The notes beneath the pieces were generated by a model. The model was not told the DNA's origin. It saw only the letters and a program-made list of their open reading frames with translations, and made no database searches. This document shows, piece after piece, positions 51,116 to 62,691 of a stretch of 64,000 bases of DNA. A program made the position numbers and the translations under genes. How positions within the stretch are numbered: position 1 is the stretch's first letter; every line of letters starts with the position of its first letter. The DNA is from Mytilinidion resinicola (taxonomy: Eukaryota; Ascomycota; Dothideomycetes; Mytilinidiales; Mytilinidiaceae): assembly GCF_010093595.1 (NCBI RefSeq), contig NW_022985474.1, positions 191,371 to 255,370 of the forward strand, read 5' to 3'.

Positions 51116-53201
51116 ATGTTTTCGTACCTTCAATATCGACGCATTGGCCAGGCGGTAGAGAGACAGCTTCAAAAAGATCAAGAAAAAGCGGCTGGCGTGC
51201 CAGAAAATGGTGCCAATGAGTCTGCCATGTCTATTCCTCGGCCTGGTAGCCAGGAAGAAAAGAATAGTTCAGCCCCTAGCGACAAATTGGGCTCGCAAGA
51301 AAATGAAGTAACTTCGCCGCATGGAATCCCACAGCAACCCGACTTACTCATGCTGACGCCGACACATCATACCGAGAAGACTGCTCTCGGATATTCACTG
51401 GCTGGAATCAGTGCAAGAGATCGGACTACCAGGGAGGGCAAAGGCGGGCATGTCTTTGTGGTTGGGTGGGACGGAGAGGACGACCCGATGAATCCACACA
51501 ACTTCAGCCAGCTAGTGCGAGTTGGAACTACATTGATGGTTGCAGCAATTGCGTTTGTGGTAACTGCATCATCTTCGATTGATGCTGCAATCTTACCTCA
51601 AGCAGCTGCAGAATTTGGGGTAAGTGAAGTTGTTGAGGCATTGGCAACAGGTATGTGCCCTACTCCTCCACTATAGTACCAGATGGACCTAGATTCACCC
51701 AAGTTGCAGGAAACTACTTAATAGGATTTGGAATTGGAGCCTTATTTGCGGGACCATTGTCCGAGACGTTTGGGAGAAACTTGGTATACATAGGATCTCT
51801 TGTCTTATTCTCGATCTTCATCATGGCCTCTGGACTCGCTCCAAATATCGGTGCTCAAATCACATTCCGATTTCTCGCCGGATTCTTCGGATCCCCCCCC
51901 CTTACATGCGCTGGAGGCACCGTGTCAGACCTCTGGAATCCCTTGGAGAAAACCTACGCATTTCCCCTTTTTGCAATTTCGGGATTTGGAGGTCCCACCT
52001 TGGGACCAGTGATCGGAAGTTGTACGTAAGCCCCCGACACAGATGAAAAGTTTCTCAGCAATCTGTCTGTTTGAAAAACTACTCAGGGAGTGTTTCGAGA
52101 CAACCACAGTGGTGTCTTGGAATCCCCTGAAGAAGTATCTCACGCAACAGTACCTGTTACAAGAAATCAACAATGGCTTCCTCACTCTGGTTCTGAATGA
52201 TTTGCTAACATTATTGCCACCTTCAGACATGGGTACAGGAGCTCCAAGCTGGCGTTGGACCGAGTGGGTCATCTTGATTATTTCAGGAACCGTCCTGACC
52301 CTCGTCATTCTCTTGCAACCTGAAACCTTTCCTCTCTTGCTGCTGAAGTGGAAAGCCCAACATCTTCGTAGACTTACTGGAGATGACCGATACCGGGCAG
52401 AGAGCGAAATCGTACACCAAACTCTCTGGCAACGTCTGCGGGTAGCATTGACAAGGCCATTCGCTCTGGCCCTTGAGCCTATTGTTATGCTGATGACGAT
52501 TTACCTTACCATGCTCTATATCGTACTCTTCACCTTTCTCGACGGTTTTACCTTCATCTACTCCGACGTGTACAAAACACCGCAAGGCTTAACAAATGTT
52601 CTCTTTGTAGCCATGTTCATTGGAGTTCTTCTTGGAATGCCCTTGGTTGGAGTAGTCTATTCGTGGACTCGCAAAGACCTCGCGCGAATACGCGCCCACG
52701 GCGGCTCCCAGATCAACCCAGAGTATCGTCTGTGGTTTGCTATGTTCGGTGGCTCCATCGGCATCCCCCTCTCCTTGTTCTGGATGGCGTGGACCGACTA
52801 CGTAAGCGTTAGATTTGTTACATTATACATCCGTTGTTTCCCACTGTCTCGTGCTAATCCGCCTTGCGCAGTCATCTATCAGTATCTGGTCTCCCATTGC
52901 GGCGGGAGTACCATTCGGCTACGGCATTATTTGCATATTCCTCAGCGCATATATGTACATCATCGACTCCTACGAAATGTATGCAGCGTCGGCCTTGACC
53001 TTTGTAACTCTCGTACGATATGTCGTGGCTGGTGGGATGACTGTAGTCGGCATTCCTTTCTACAAAAACCTGGGCACACACTGGACGTTGACGATTCTCG
53101 GTTGTATTAGCGTTTTGATGGCGCCAATACCGTATCTGTTCTACAAGAAGGGGTACGAAATTAGGAAACGCAGCAAATTTGCCGTTAATCGAGAGGAGTG
53201 A
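51116..53201 (+). CDS. MFS transporter, drug:H+ antiporter (DHA1) polyamine/drug type
   Basis: Four exons (51116-51650, 51710-52021, 52227-52801, 52872-53201) encode 583 residues. A hydrophilic N-terminus of about 130 residues ends with VGWDGEDDPMNPHNFSQLVR, the usual lead into the DHA1 membrane domain. Motifs in order: SSSIDAAILPQAAAEFGVSE; loop 2-3 motif GPLSETFGRN; IGFGIGALFAGPLSE; FRFLAGFFGSPPLTCAGGTV; WRWTEWVILIISG; a charged central loop with LTGDDRYRAE; and the second six-helix bundle with PEYRLWFAMFGGSIGIPLSL and YMYIIDSYEMYAASALTFVT. This pattern matches fungal polyamine/fluconazole exporters (Tpo, Flu1 type), acting at the plasma membrane. Substrate cannot be told from sequence. The 205-base second intron is longer than usual. 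Confidence 0.88.
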
Positions 53202-55448
53202 ATTTGGAAAGGATATTATACAACTACCGTGTGTGATTATGGACTCTCTTGATTTGGCAAAGAAGTGGGAGACATGGAAATAGAAGGTTGTAATAGTCTA
53301 GTCTGCAGGTCCAGTTGCGAAGGCCACTCGTTCGATCTACCCTACCGCGTTAATTTGTATTATTCCTTTTAAGTTGTAACTCGTAACAAGGAAACCATTT
53401 TTCCTCTCTGAACTCTGAACAATCTCTTGGTCGGTCATTTTTTCAAGCACCGCCTGATTCACGAACTTGAGGCTTTCAAATGCTGTGGAGAGACAGTCTA
53501 TCCATGTCCTTATCTTCTCGTTCCTCCAACACGCTTATAGCACGGAAGAACGCCCGTCTGCCTCTCGTTTCGTAAACCGGTCGCCTTCCTCATCGTGATG
53601 AGCTCTCGACCCAATCTGGGGTTTCTCTTCTCAATGCAGTTCCGGGTCTGGAAGTCAACGAGGTAGTCAAGACTGTCGTGGATATGAATACCTAACTAAG
53701 AAGAAAGAGCGGTTCAGGAGGCGGTATGGCTGCCGATCTACAGTGTCTCACACGATCGTACCACTCGCATTTTTCATACCATGACAAAGCATTTCCAATA
53801 GCGCATCATTATAAATGTCCAAACAGTTTCCTGCTAGTGCTGCTTTTTTTTTTCTTCGGGGTACTGATAGAGACCTGGTGAAACGGTTCAAACTTCCAAC
53901 GTGTGTATACTGCTCTGTCACTGTCTGGAGTATCTTCGAGTGTTAACAAATTGTCTAAAATACTTCGAGGAACCACAAGCCGTGGCAGAACAGTATACCG
54001 ATATCTGTGATGGGATTTTGCAACGTGTTTGAGTATCGTAAATTACATTGAACGATTTCAGTAGAAGTAGTCTAAGCCGAAGTCCAAGAATTACGGAGGA
54101 AAATGAAGCATTTGAACCACTACATGAATTTGAGAGGCGAAGAACTTTACATCAAACCTCGGTTGGTCTTCATCATTCAGAGGGCTTCAAACAGCGTCGC
54201 CACAACAGCACAGTTGCACTTAAGGAAGCGTGATACGAAAAGAGTGATTAATTTCAGGCACAAAAACGAACCATCCTAACCGGTAATCCATTTAGGAGGC
54301 GTAGAATTTTACGTCGTGTTAAGGATCTCATCAGGTCTTTGGAGGACCTCAGACGGCGTCACCATGGTAGCAAGGTCACACTTATTGAAGTGTAATATTA
54401 GAGGAGCGCTCAGTTCCCAGCAGGAAATTCGAGCTTACAAGCCGTAACGGGAGTCAAGAGGTGCAGAACTTTACATAGTATTCGGGGTTTTGTCACGGCT
54501 CTAGAAGACTTTAGACGGCGTTATTATAATAGCAACATGCTACTATAGAAAGAACAATATCAGGGGAGCTCCTGATTTCAAGCAATAAATAGAACTTCTA
54601 AGCCGCGACGCGAATCAAGAGATGCAGAGCTTCACATCATATTCAGGATTTTATCAGGGTTCCGGAGGACTTCCGACGGCGTCATCATGATAGCAAAGTC
54701 AAGATTTACGGCCGCGACGTGAATTAAGAGGTGTGGAACTTTACATTATATTTTGAAATTTGTTAGGGCTGTAGAGGGCTTCTAACGGCGCTATTATTGA
54801 AGGAAACAAGGTTGTCTACTATCGGCTGATTTAGATGATGCGGAACACTACATCCTACTCCGATTGCGTATAATGTTTTGGGGGACTTCAAACAGCGCTA
54901 TTGACAAAGTAAAAGCAGTGTTTCTACCACTACCCGAATTGAAGGATGCCAAACGTTACATCCTATTTCCATTTTGCATGATGTTTTGGAGGACTTTTTA
55001 CAACGTCATTAACGTAGCAAAATCGCAGAAACATAAGGGCAACATAAGATGGGAGCTCAATTTCCTTCACTTACTACAACACGCCGTGTGAACTTTGATG
55101 CCTTCAACTGCGTGAGAGTTGTTTGTTCAAAGACCACATTTGCAGTACTTTTATTTCCGATGAGTGTCGGCTGCTTGACCTGCAAATACTGAAAGGGCTT
55201 CATTCACTTGAAGGCGGAAAATGATACCTGTCACTTTCGCTACGCAACGCACATGCACAAAGGGCAGAATTGATGCAAATTCTAACATCCCGTCCAGACA
55301 ACATGTGGAGAGAATCACAAGTATTATCATAGAAGTCATCACGTCAAGGGCATATGTGTAAGTTTGAACAATCACTATTGCTATCAATGAGAGGACAACC
55401 CCCTCTGGGCTCAAAAACTTCCCGAACCGCCTAAAGTAACTTCATCCA
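53202..55448. other. Intergenic region with diverged tandem repeat array
   Basis: About 2.2 kb between convergent genes, about half of it occupied by a tandem repeat (listed separately). A run of T (about 53847-53855) lies upstream of the array. An 87-codon hydrophobic frame on the minus strand (55414-55151) begins with TTG and has no further support. Confidence 0.55.
53988..55090 (+). repeat. Diverged tandem array, 162- then 108-base period
   Basis: Units begin at about 53988 (weak), 54142, 54304, 54466, 54627, 54736, 54843 and 54951. In the last seven a block like GAACTTTACATC is followed exactly 49 bases later by a block like GACGGCGTCA (54191, 54353, 54515, 54676, 54785, 54892, 55000). 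Spacings are 162, 162, 161, 109, 107 and 108 bases. Between the blocks the units share a segment like TTTGGAGGACTTC, and the long units also share AAGCCGCGACG before the first block. Copies are diverged by many C-to-T type and other changes. No transposase or long frame is present, so it is a satellite or a decayed non-coding element; two copies also occur at 782-960. Confidence 0.85.
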
Positions 55449-55769
55449 TCAATAGTAATAGTGACCTCTAGCATCATACGTGTATCCGCGCGCATAGCCA
55501 TAGACCGCGTTGCCCTCCCACGCCGAACTCCTCCCATGATGCCTCACGTGGCGCGGTGTTAGCGCCTTGTTCTTTTGGGCTCGGTGGGCGACGCAACGCG
55601 CGTTCTGGTCCCGGATGTACCCCGAGGAGGCATAAGCACGTCGTTTTCCGGCCGCTTGATGGGCGCGGATATGAGCAAGCTGGGCGGGGGTCTGCTGGTA
55701 GTAGTACTGACCGGCGTACTGTGGCGCGGCGTACTGTGGCCTGCTTGGCTTTGAACCAGAGCAACCCAT
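55449..55769 (-). CDS. Small Tyr/His/Arg-rich protein with N-myristoylation-type start
   Basis: From ATG 55769 a 106-residue frame begins MGCSGSKPSRPQYAAPQYAG. Gly2 followed by Cys3, Ser and a Lys is a textbook dual acylation signal: N-myristoylation at Gly2 and palmitoylation at Cys3, which would hold the protein at a membrane face. The rest is rich in Tyr, His, Ala and Arg (QYYYQQTPAQLAHIRAHQAA, ending YGYARGYTYDARGHYYY) and has no predicted membrane helix. The frame is open upstream to 56099 but that part consists of a 22-base tandem repeat that shifts frame with every copy and is better read as 5' leader. I do not recognise a family. Expression would be needed to prove the gene. Confidence 0.55.
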   Translation of the reverse strand: MGCSGSKPSRPQYAAPQYAGQYYYQQTPAQLAHIRAHQAAGKRRAYASSGYIRDQNARCVAHRAQKNKALTPRHVRHHGRSSAWEGNAVYGYARGYTYDARGHYYY

Positions 55770-55812
55770 CTTGACGGTGTTTGAGAGTGTGGTTTTGGTG
55801 TCGGTTGGTGTG

Positions 55813-55900
55813 GACGTTGTGGTGGTTTGTCTTGAACGTTGTGGGGGGTTGGCTTGAACGTTGTGGTGGTTTGACTTGAACGTTGTGGTGGTTTGACTGG
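55813..55900 (-). repeat. Four tandem 22-base units in the leader of the MGCSGS gene
   Basis: The core CGTTGTGG recurs at 55815, 55837, 55859 and 55881, exactly 22 bases apart, within units like GAACGTTGTGGTGGTTTGAC (plus strand). Because 22 is not a multiple of three, a protein through the array would change frame at each unit, which supports a non-coding leader. Confidence 0.92.
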
Positions 55901-57618
55901 GGAAGCTGAGGAATGGAGGAGGACACGGAGGGAGCAGGAATATATACTCAGTTGAGAGCGGGAGACTGGTAGCGAAATACGACTCATCATGGTGCCGTGG
56001 GTATTGTTGTGACGATGTCAAAGACGAACCGCGAGATGTTGAAGCGCTCTGACGAGCGCGAATAGAGGCTCCATAATGGTATACAAAACATCCAAACAAG
56101 ACTTAGAAATGAGTATTTAAAGAGCGACAATATGATACCAGAGAACGCGAAGTCCCCTATATGCATGCTTTTGTAGCTCGAGGATGGATCACGGGATGCG
56201 CACTTCCATACTGAAATAGTAAGCCATAAGTCTGGACACCTAAATCTATTGATGTTTAGCTCCAATCTTGCTCACTGGAAGGGGTGGCCCAGCGCCTAAG
56301 TAGCCAGTCAATTGAGAGGCAATCTGATTTGAACTGCTTGAGACTTGACAATGCGCCTAGATTTTCGAAATCCCATAGGGGCACCCTAAGTAGCGGCAAA
56401 CGAGTGTGCACAGACTTATGACCTGTCTCTATATAGGGTGACTATAGATTGCACGGGTGACAAGAGTATCGATTTCAACTCGTAGGAACAGACATTATAG
56501 AGTTTTTCTTTCTGCGTGGATAATATATTCTGAATTTGAGAACGGGTAATTCGAAACGATGTAGTGTGGCAAGTAATTTCCCATGATCTCAACCGAGTAT
56601 CGCCACCAGAAGATGCTCCAGGCCAGATTCGGACGCGTGTCCTGTGGCTCATAGAGACTCGAACGCCCTCGAATGCTTCAAACCCAAGGTTCATTCGTCC
56701 GCTTCTTCGTCCCAACCGTGGCAGCTGCTGCCCAGGCGCAGTGGCTACCTCGGTATCAAGGAGAACTGGAATATGTCCTCAACAAAGATCCCGAATCCAG
56801 ACCATGCATCACGCGAAGCTTGCGCGCAATAGTCATTGATATCTGATATCGTATTAGTAGGTGAAGGCATAAGGCGGAGTTGAGCCATCCAGCTCTCGTT
56901 GGTTAGAATGTTGCAGTGTGGTATTTCGCATCACGTGGGTAAAAAATGGAAGACGATAGATAGACGCTTTGATGTAGGAACCTAGCTCAGCTTTATAGTC
57001 CAAGGTTCTACACGGGCGAAGTGGTCCGTGCATGCCTACCATGGAAGAATTTCCCGCCTGTCTGCCGTGCCCAGAGCATTGCAGGAGAATGACCGTGGGA
57101 CAGGTGGTCGAGGCTCGTAGAGCTGGTCGATGACATGGGAGATATTGGTGGTGAACTGACGCTTGTGCGTATTATTAGCAAATAATTTAGTAAATGCTCT
57201 ATCCACATACTACGAGGAGCTCGATTTATGCCCGACCTTGGAACCGATTAATGCCAGAACGTTCCGAACTTGCGTGCCCGGCACCCACCCACGGTTCAGA
57301 ATAAAATGTTCTTTAGCCAGAACTACAGAGAAATGTAAACGTAAAGAATGAAGGGCTATATCTGTAATTTATCTGACCTCGGATAAGGCTAGAGGCTAAT
57401 GAAACGATTGCCTGATTTGGTTAGAATATGCATTAGCTCCGTAAATAGAATACGCAGCTCACGTCATCGGCTTCAGCTCTGTTACAGATCGCTGGATAAC
57501 TTCCGAGTGAATATGTAACGCATTCGATCGCTATGTTCACCATAGCATTGCCAATGTAGCCTCCTTATTGCCAACGACTTCTAGAACCGCAGCGCTGCGG
57601 ATCCCTCCAGTCCTCACC
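55901..57618. other. Intergenic region between divergent genes
   Basis: About 1.7 kb. No gene is supported. It must contain the promoters of the small acylated-type protein and of the second MFS transporter. Several short frames on both strands lack any family resemblance. Confidence 0.5.
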
Positions 57619-59608
57619 ATGCTCCCCAGCTCCCCAGCGCCCCTCCCACGTACCCTTCAGGCCTCGCCCCCAAGCACCGATGATGGAGATACGCGTCTGA
57701 CCCCGTCGTCGGACTCGGAAGGAGAAGATGAGGAGGCAACGCTGGGACAGGACCATGCCGGACAAAGCTATCGGATGAAGAACATGTCATCGCGGAGCTT
57801 TGGCAAGGGCGACAGCGGAGAGACACCAAGTCAGGAACATGTTATAGATGGCGAAGACGAGGATAGGAGTCTGTTGCGAGAGTCTCGGCGGCTGTCCCAA
57901 GGGTCGTCAGTCGAGAGCTACGAGCTTTATACTCCAGATGAAGATAAAGCGGTATTGAGGAGCTTGGACAGAAAACTAGTTCTATTCATGGCGCTGTTAT
58001 ATCTATTAAGCTTTTTGGACAGGTCCAGTAAGGCCAATTCATCTCCATTATCTGGTTACTATTGCGTAATCTGGGGTCGTATTAATATAAATCGCTAACA
58101 CAATCCTAGATATCGGAAACGCTCGAATAGCTGGGCTTGAGAGAGACCTGACTTTATCGTCTTCCCAATATGAATGGCTTCTTACTGCCTTCTATATCAC
58201 ATATATCGTCTTTGAATGGATGACGTTACTGTATGCTTGGTCGGAGGTATTGATTCTCCACATGCTAACTTGGCCCAGGTACCGAATAGTGCCTCCTCAC
58301 ATCTACATCTCACTTTGCGTATTATCTTGGGGCATAATAGCATCGCTCCAATCAACTTCGACTTCTTTTGGCGACTTGCTGTTCCTTCGAGCGCTTCTCG
58401 GTGTTAGCGAAGCTGCGTTCGGACCTGGCGTCCCTTTTTATCTATCGTTCTTCTTCCGACGCGACGAGCTTGCACTTAGAACTGGCTTATTCATCTCTGC
58501 AGCTCCCCTCGCGACCTCCTTTGCCAGCAGCCTTGCTTGGTTCATTACGAAGCTGGGGGAACATGGGCCTTTGGCACCCTGGCGGCTTCTATTCCTCGTC
58601 GAAGGCTTCCCAAGTGTTGTCGTAGCCGCTTGGGCTTGGGAGCTTATCCCTGATAGTCCAGGTACAGCTTCATTTCTCACTCCACGACTAAGAGATGTTG
58701 CGATACTGCGGCTCAGAGAGGAGAAGGAGGCAAGCGATGGAATCGATATCGACGTTGGCCACGAGAAGCGTGAATATCCAAGAGAGAAGAAAGGCAGACT
58801 TATTTTCACAGAAGTACTGCAAACTTTGAGAGATCCCAAATGCTACTTGACTGCTGTCAGTAAATTTCCCGCCCTGCGCCGGACATCGCTAACTCCTGCA
58901 GTTGATGTTTTTTAGCTGTAATGTAGCGTTCAGCTCTCTGCCCGTTTTTCTACCAACTATAATCAGAGAGTAAGAACTCAGTCTGAATAGACATAGCGTT
59001 AATACTGATAATTGTATAGCATGGGCCATACCTCACTAAAAGCCCAAGCCCTTTCCGCACCTCCCTACCTCTTCTCTTTCGTTGTGGTTCTTCTGACGGC
59101 GTATCTCTCTGACCGCTATCAGACACGTAGCGCCTTCATCATGCTGCATGCTCTCCTCGGCGCATCAGGCTATCTTCTGATTGCCCTTGCTGGTTTCTTT
59201 CGTTGGGATCACTTCTGGCGCTATCTTGGAATCTACCCCGCAGCCGCAGGTTTCTTCTCCGCCATTACTATCATAATCACCTGGACCATCAACAACCAGG
59301 AGTCTGACTCAAAGAAGGGCACTGGTATGGCAATGTTGAATATCATCGGGCAATGCGGACCACTCGTCGGGACGAGGCTTTATCCAGACACTGATGCGCC
59401 CTTCTACGTTAGAGGCATGAGTATCTGCTCGATCTTCATGATAGCGGTTGGGGGACTGGCATTCTTGTTGCGGATTGTACTCGCCAGAGCGAACAAGGGC
59501 GCAGCTGATCCTCGGAGGCGGGAGAGGAGCGAAACGGATGCTGGGATACCTCTTGTTGGTGACAGTCCAGCCAAGTTTGAAAAAGGGCGGTTTGTATTCA
59601 TGCTATAG
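57619..59608 (+). CDS. MFS transporter, anion:cation symporter family (Dal5/Tna1-like)
   Basis: Five exons (57619-58027, 58110-58230, 58279-58855, 58902-58969, 59020-59608) encode 587 residues. A Ser/Asp/Glu-rich cytosolic N-terminus leads to LDRKLVLFMALLYLLSFLDR, the first membrane helix with the ACS-family LDR signature, then NIGNARIAGLERDLTLSSSQ and YEWLLTAFYITYIVFEWMTL. The next exon gives VPPHIYISLCVLSWGIIASL and the GVSEAAFGPGVPFYLSFFF motif, typical of allantoate, nicotinate and vitamin permeases. The second half has KAQALSAPPYLFSFVVVLLT and WTINNQESDSKKGTGMAMLN. It probably imports a small organic anion by proton symport at the plasma membrane. The third intron donor (GTCAGT) was chosen to keep the frame and is the weakest border. 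The frame is open upstream to 57568, but 57619 is the first ATG. Confidence 0.86.
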
Positions 59609-60189
59609 AATATCAAGATAAGATTTGCCCGTCTCATTCTTCCGAAGAACGAATCGACACATGTTTTAGAGTTCCCAAATGCCTAGGTCATGTTGGCATC
59701 CACTATGCGGGCTGCCAACTGGCATCTTCGGTGTCTAATTAGGTCGTACAGACGATTCAAGCCATCTTACATTTATACAATATTGTGCTAGCGGCCTGTT
59801 TCAATATGAAATAGAAGTCTGAGTCGTATCAGAAATGCTACGGCGATCTCCTCAAACATATATGAAACTATTATGCCTTGTGAGTGGTGACATCAGCTTG
59901 TATGTACGTACAAAGGACTTCGAATCTCGAAACGGAAGCGAAGAGATACCAAATAACACATCTCACTACACCCTCGGCCAAATACGCACAACTCCAAACT
60001 CTAGTGAAACGTGGATGCCTGGCACAACTCCCAATTACGAGGCGTCAGGAACAACACTGGAGGAATGTAAAGAGCAAACGTGCACGGTCACTCTGTCTGG
60101 AAAATTCCTGGGATCCTCGGCGGAGATTACTCCAGCAACCGCACTCAACCGTTTATTCTTTTCAGATCGCGCTCTTTAATCGCGTCCAA
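59609..60189. other. Intergenic region between same-strand genes
   Basis: About 580 bases; 3' end of the transporter and promoter of the next gene expected. Nothing else recognised. Confidence 0.5.
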
Positions 60190-62691
60190 ATGGCTAAGAA
60201 GAAGAAGAATCCTCAGGCCGATGCATCTGCGACCGTCAATGGCAATGGAGCTGGCGCCGCCGTGCCCCCAACTGCTGCTGCACCTCCACCTCCGAAGAGC
60301 AAAGCGAAAGCACCAGAGCCAACCACATCCGCATTGATCATATGCCGCAACAAGTAGGTTCAAGTGGAGGCATGTCCTTTATATTAGCACTATTCTACTA
60401 TCAAGTAGTCTCCACCGCTGACTTGGACGTACTCCAGACATTGGAGATACATTTCCTCATTTCACGGCCCATGGCTTCAGCTGCCCCCAGAGGTCCTCGA
60501 ATCCCTTGCGCATAGCAACTATCTATCACCCCGCCCTCATCCGATTGACCCCGCCGTCTTTTACGACTTACTCAAGATCCGCAAGGCCGTTGACGAGGCC
60601 ACGAATCTCGCGGTGCGCGCAACCAGTGGTCTTACGTCCGCAGCCCTCAACAACTCCCTAAATGCTGGAAATGGAATGCTTGGAGGGGCTGCTGCACTGG
60701 GAATAGGATATGGGGGCGGTGGTGGGAATGGGAAACTGAGTAGGGAAAGGAAACATCGGATGCGAGAGCTGGCCACGCAAAAGCTATCTCAGGCATACCA
60801 CTTGGATGAAATTGCGGCCAGCGTAGCGACGATGCAATCCGCATCGACATTGGAAGATGTTGCGCAGCTAGTTCTGCAGCGGAGTGCCAACGATGTCGAT
60901 GCGAAATACGTGCACTTTTTCCACGAAAAGATACCCTCGCGGATGATGGCGCAGTGTACTCCCTTGGACGTTTTGAATGAAATAATATCCGAGCGGCCTT
61001 CGGATGGGTCACCTTTGAGAACTCGAGCTTTGACGCGGATCTTTAAAGAGGACTATGTGGCCGCGGCGCAAGATCTCACGGAAGGCCTCCGGTTGTGTCG
61101 ATACAGCATGTCCCAGCATAGAGCGGGGAAAGACCAGTTGGTTTTGGCGCGGACTATGAAAGAGCAATATGGGCGCGATTGGAGGTCTGAAGTAAAAGTC
61201 GAGGAGGAGGATCAGCCGAATTCTCTGGAGACCCAACTTTTATTTCATCGCGCGGGCATATATTTCACGATCGCTTGCCAATACGTAGACGCAGCCCTAG
61301 ACGGCCTGAAAGAGGCCGAGGCCGTACAAAAGGACCGTAAAGCTGGTCTCGCTGAAGGAGAAGAACCACCCCCACTCAGCCCTGCGGAGAAGGAGGCTCA
61401 TCGCCGACGCCTTGAGGCTCGTAAGCAGGTCAAGACCAATGCAAGACGGGCTCTGAAGGACTATATGGCATTTCTTGAGCACTTTGACTACACTCCTGGC
61501 CTCTCGTCCGAAGTTGCCGAAGATTTCATTCGGCGAGTAAACAGTGCTTCGAATGGATATACCGGCCCTGGAAAGAAACACAATAAAGGACCAGGCACTC
61601 CACGTTTGTTAGATTCGCCGAATAGTCCCTCGTCGCCAGTATCCGACGCTCTCGTTCCCCTTCGCAAGCCTAATCAGCACTACGACCGCTCGAACTGGCC
61701 CCAATTACCACCACCAGAAATATATCAAGTGTCCCAACTTTTCTCCGCTACTACTCCGTCAAGCCTCCCACCGTACCCTAACCCCAACAGCGGCTTGCTC
61801 AATTCATTGCCTCCATCCGCAGCAAGCGCTGCCGCTTCTGCTTTCGCAGACTCCCATGAAGCGATTACCTACCACCCCCTCATTACCGACGCCCTTCACT
61901 CTCTTCTTCTATGCCATGCCCTCCTTCAAACGCCGCCGACTGAACTCCGCCGTCACGCCCATAATGCTGCACGCCTCGCCCGCGTATGCGACGGCTATCC
62001 GATCTTCCTAGCCGCCCGATCCCCTGCCCGCGCCGACTGGATCGAAGTCCTCCGCCGAGCCGGGAACTGGGTCCAGCTCAACCAGAGCTGGGAATCGCTC
62101 TGCCGCCCCGCGCCCCTGCCAGGCCACAATGGCGGTCATGGCGGGGGCAGTGAGCTCGCGAAGTCCGGCGCACCCAATCAACCCAAGCCTGAGACCGAAG
62201 CCCAAAAGCGAGAACGCCAGAAGCACGAAGCCATCCTCGACGCGCTGGCCGACGAGCGCGTCGTAGATGAGGAGTCTTTCCAGCGCGCTGTACGAGCGAG
62301 AGAACGCAGGGCGCGAGAGGACGAGGAGGCGCTGAAGAATGGGCATATGCATGGCTCATCATCGGCATCTACTTCAGCAGCTCCTTCGTCGGCCTCGGCG
62401 GCTTCAGCTAGCTCGGCTCCGAATAGTCCTGTTCCGCCGCCTAAGCGCTGGGCGCAAGAGGATGGGAAGGAGTATCCCATTTCGACGGAGCGGGCTGAGG
62501 CGATTTCTCGCTGGGTTAGGGAGGCGCCGCTTGTGGTTGAGGGTGGTAAGAAGGGCAAAGGGAAAAAGAGTGCTGCTGGGAGAACCAAGAAGGCACCCAG
62601 TCCTCGATTGGGCGTAAGTCTCGAGGAAAGCGTGAGCAATCTCAGCGTGGAGGAGGTCGTGGAGCCCGAGCCCGAGCGGAATGGGGTGTAA
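60190..62691 (+). CDS. Conserved fungal protein with possible TPR-like helical repeats
   Basis: Two exons (60190-60353 and 60438-62691) encode 805 residues. It starts MAKKKKNPQADASATVNGNG, a Lys-rich head and a Pro/Ala spacer, then ICRNKHWRYISSFHGPWLQL and PPEVLESLAHSNYL, which I believe is widely conserved in filamentous ascomycetes but cannot name. The middle is mostly helical with repeats that look like tetratricopeptides (TRIFKEDYVAAAQDLTEGLR; FHRAGIYFTIACQYVDAALD). The C-terminal third is low complexity with a Ser/Ala tract and a basic segment GGKKGKGKKSAAGRTKK, which could be a nuclear or nucleic-acid-binding signal. No enzymatic motif. The intron GTAGGT...CTCCAG joins RNK to HWRY in phase. 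Confidence 0.75.

Noticed and set aside
52043..52226. Coding use of the long second intron of the first MFS gene
   Set aside because: The stretch stays open in the downstream frame but its translation has no membrane-transporter character, and splicing GTACGT to CTTCAG joins IGS to YMGT as expected for the family.
54142..55090. CRISPR-like array
   Set aside because: Units are diverged along their whole length with no constant repeats separating unique spacers, and the genome is fungal.
55151..55414. Hydrophobic 87-codon frame on the minus strand
   Set aside because: Starts with TTG, has no ATG near its start and no recognisable family; it lies just after the repeat array.
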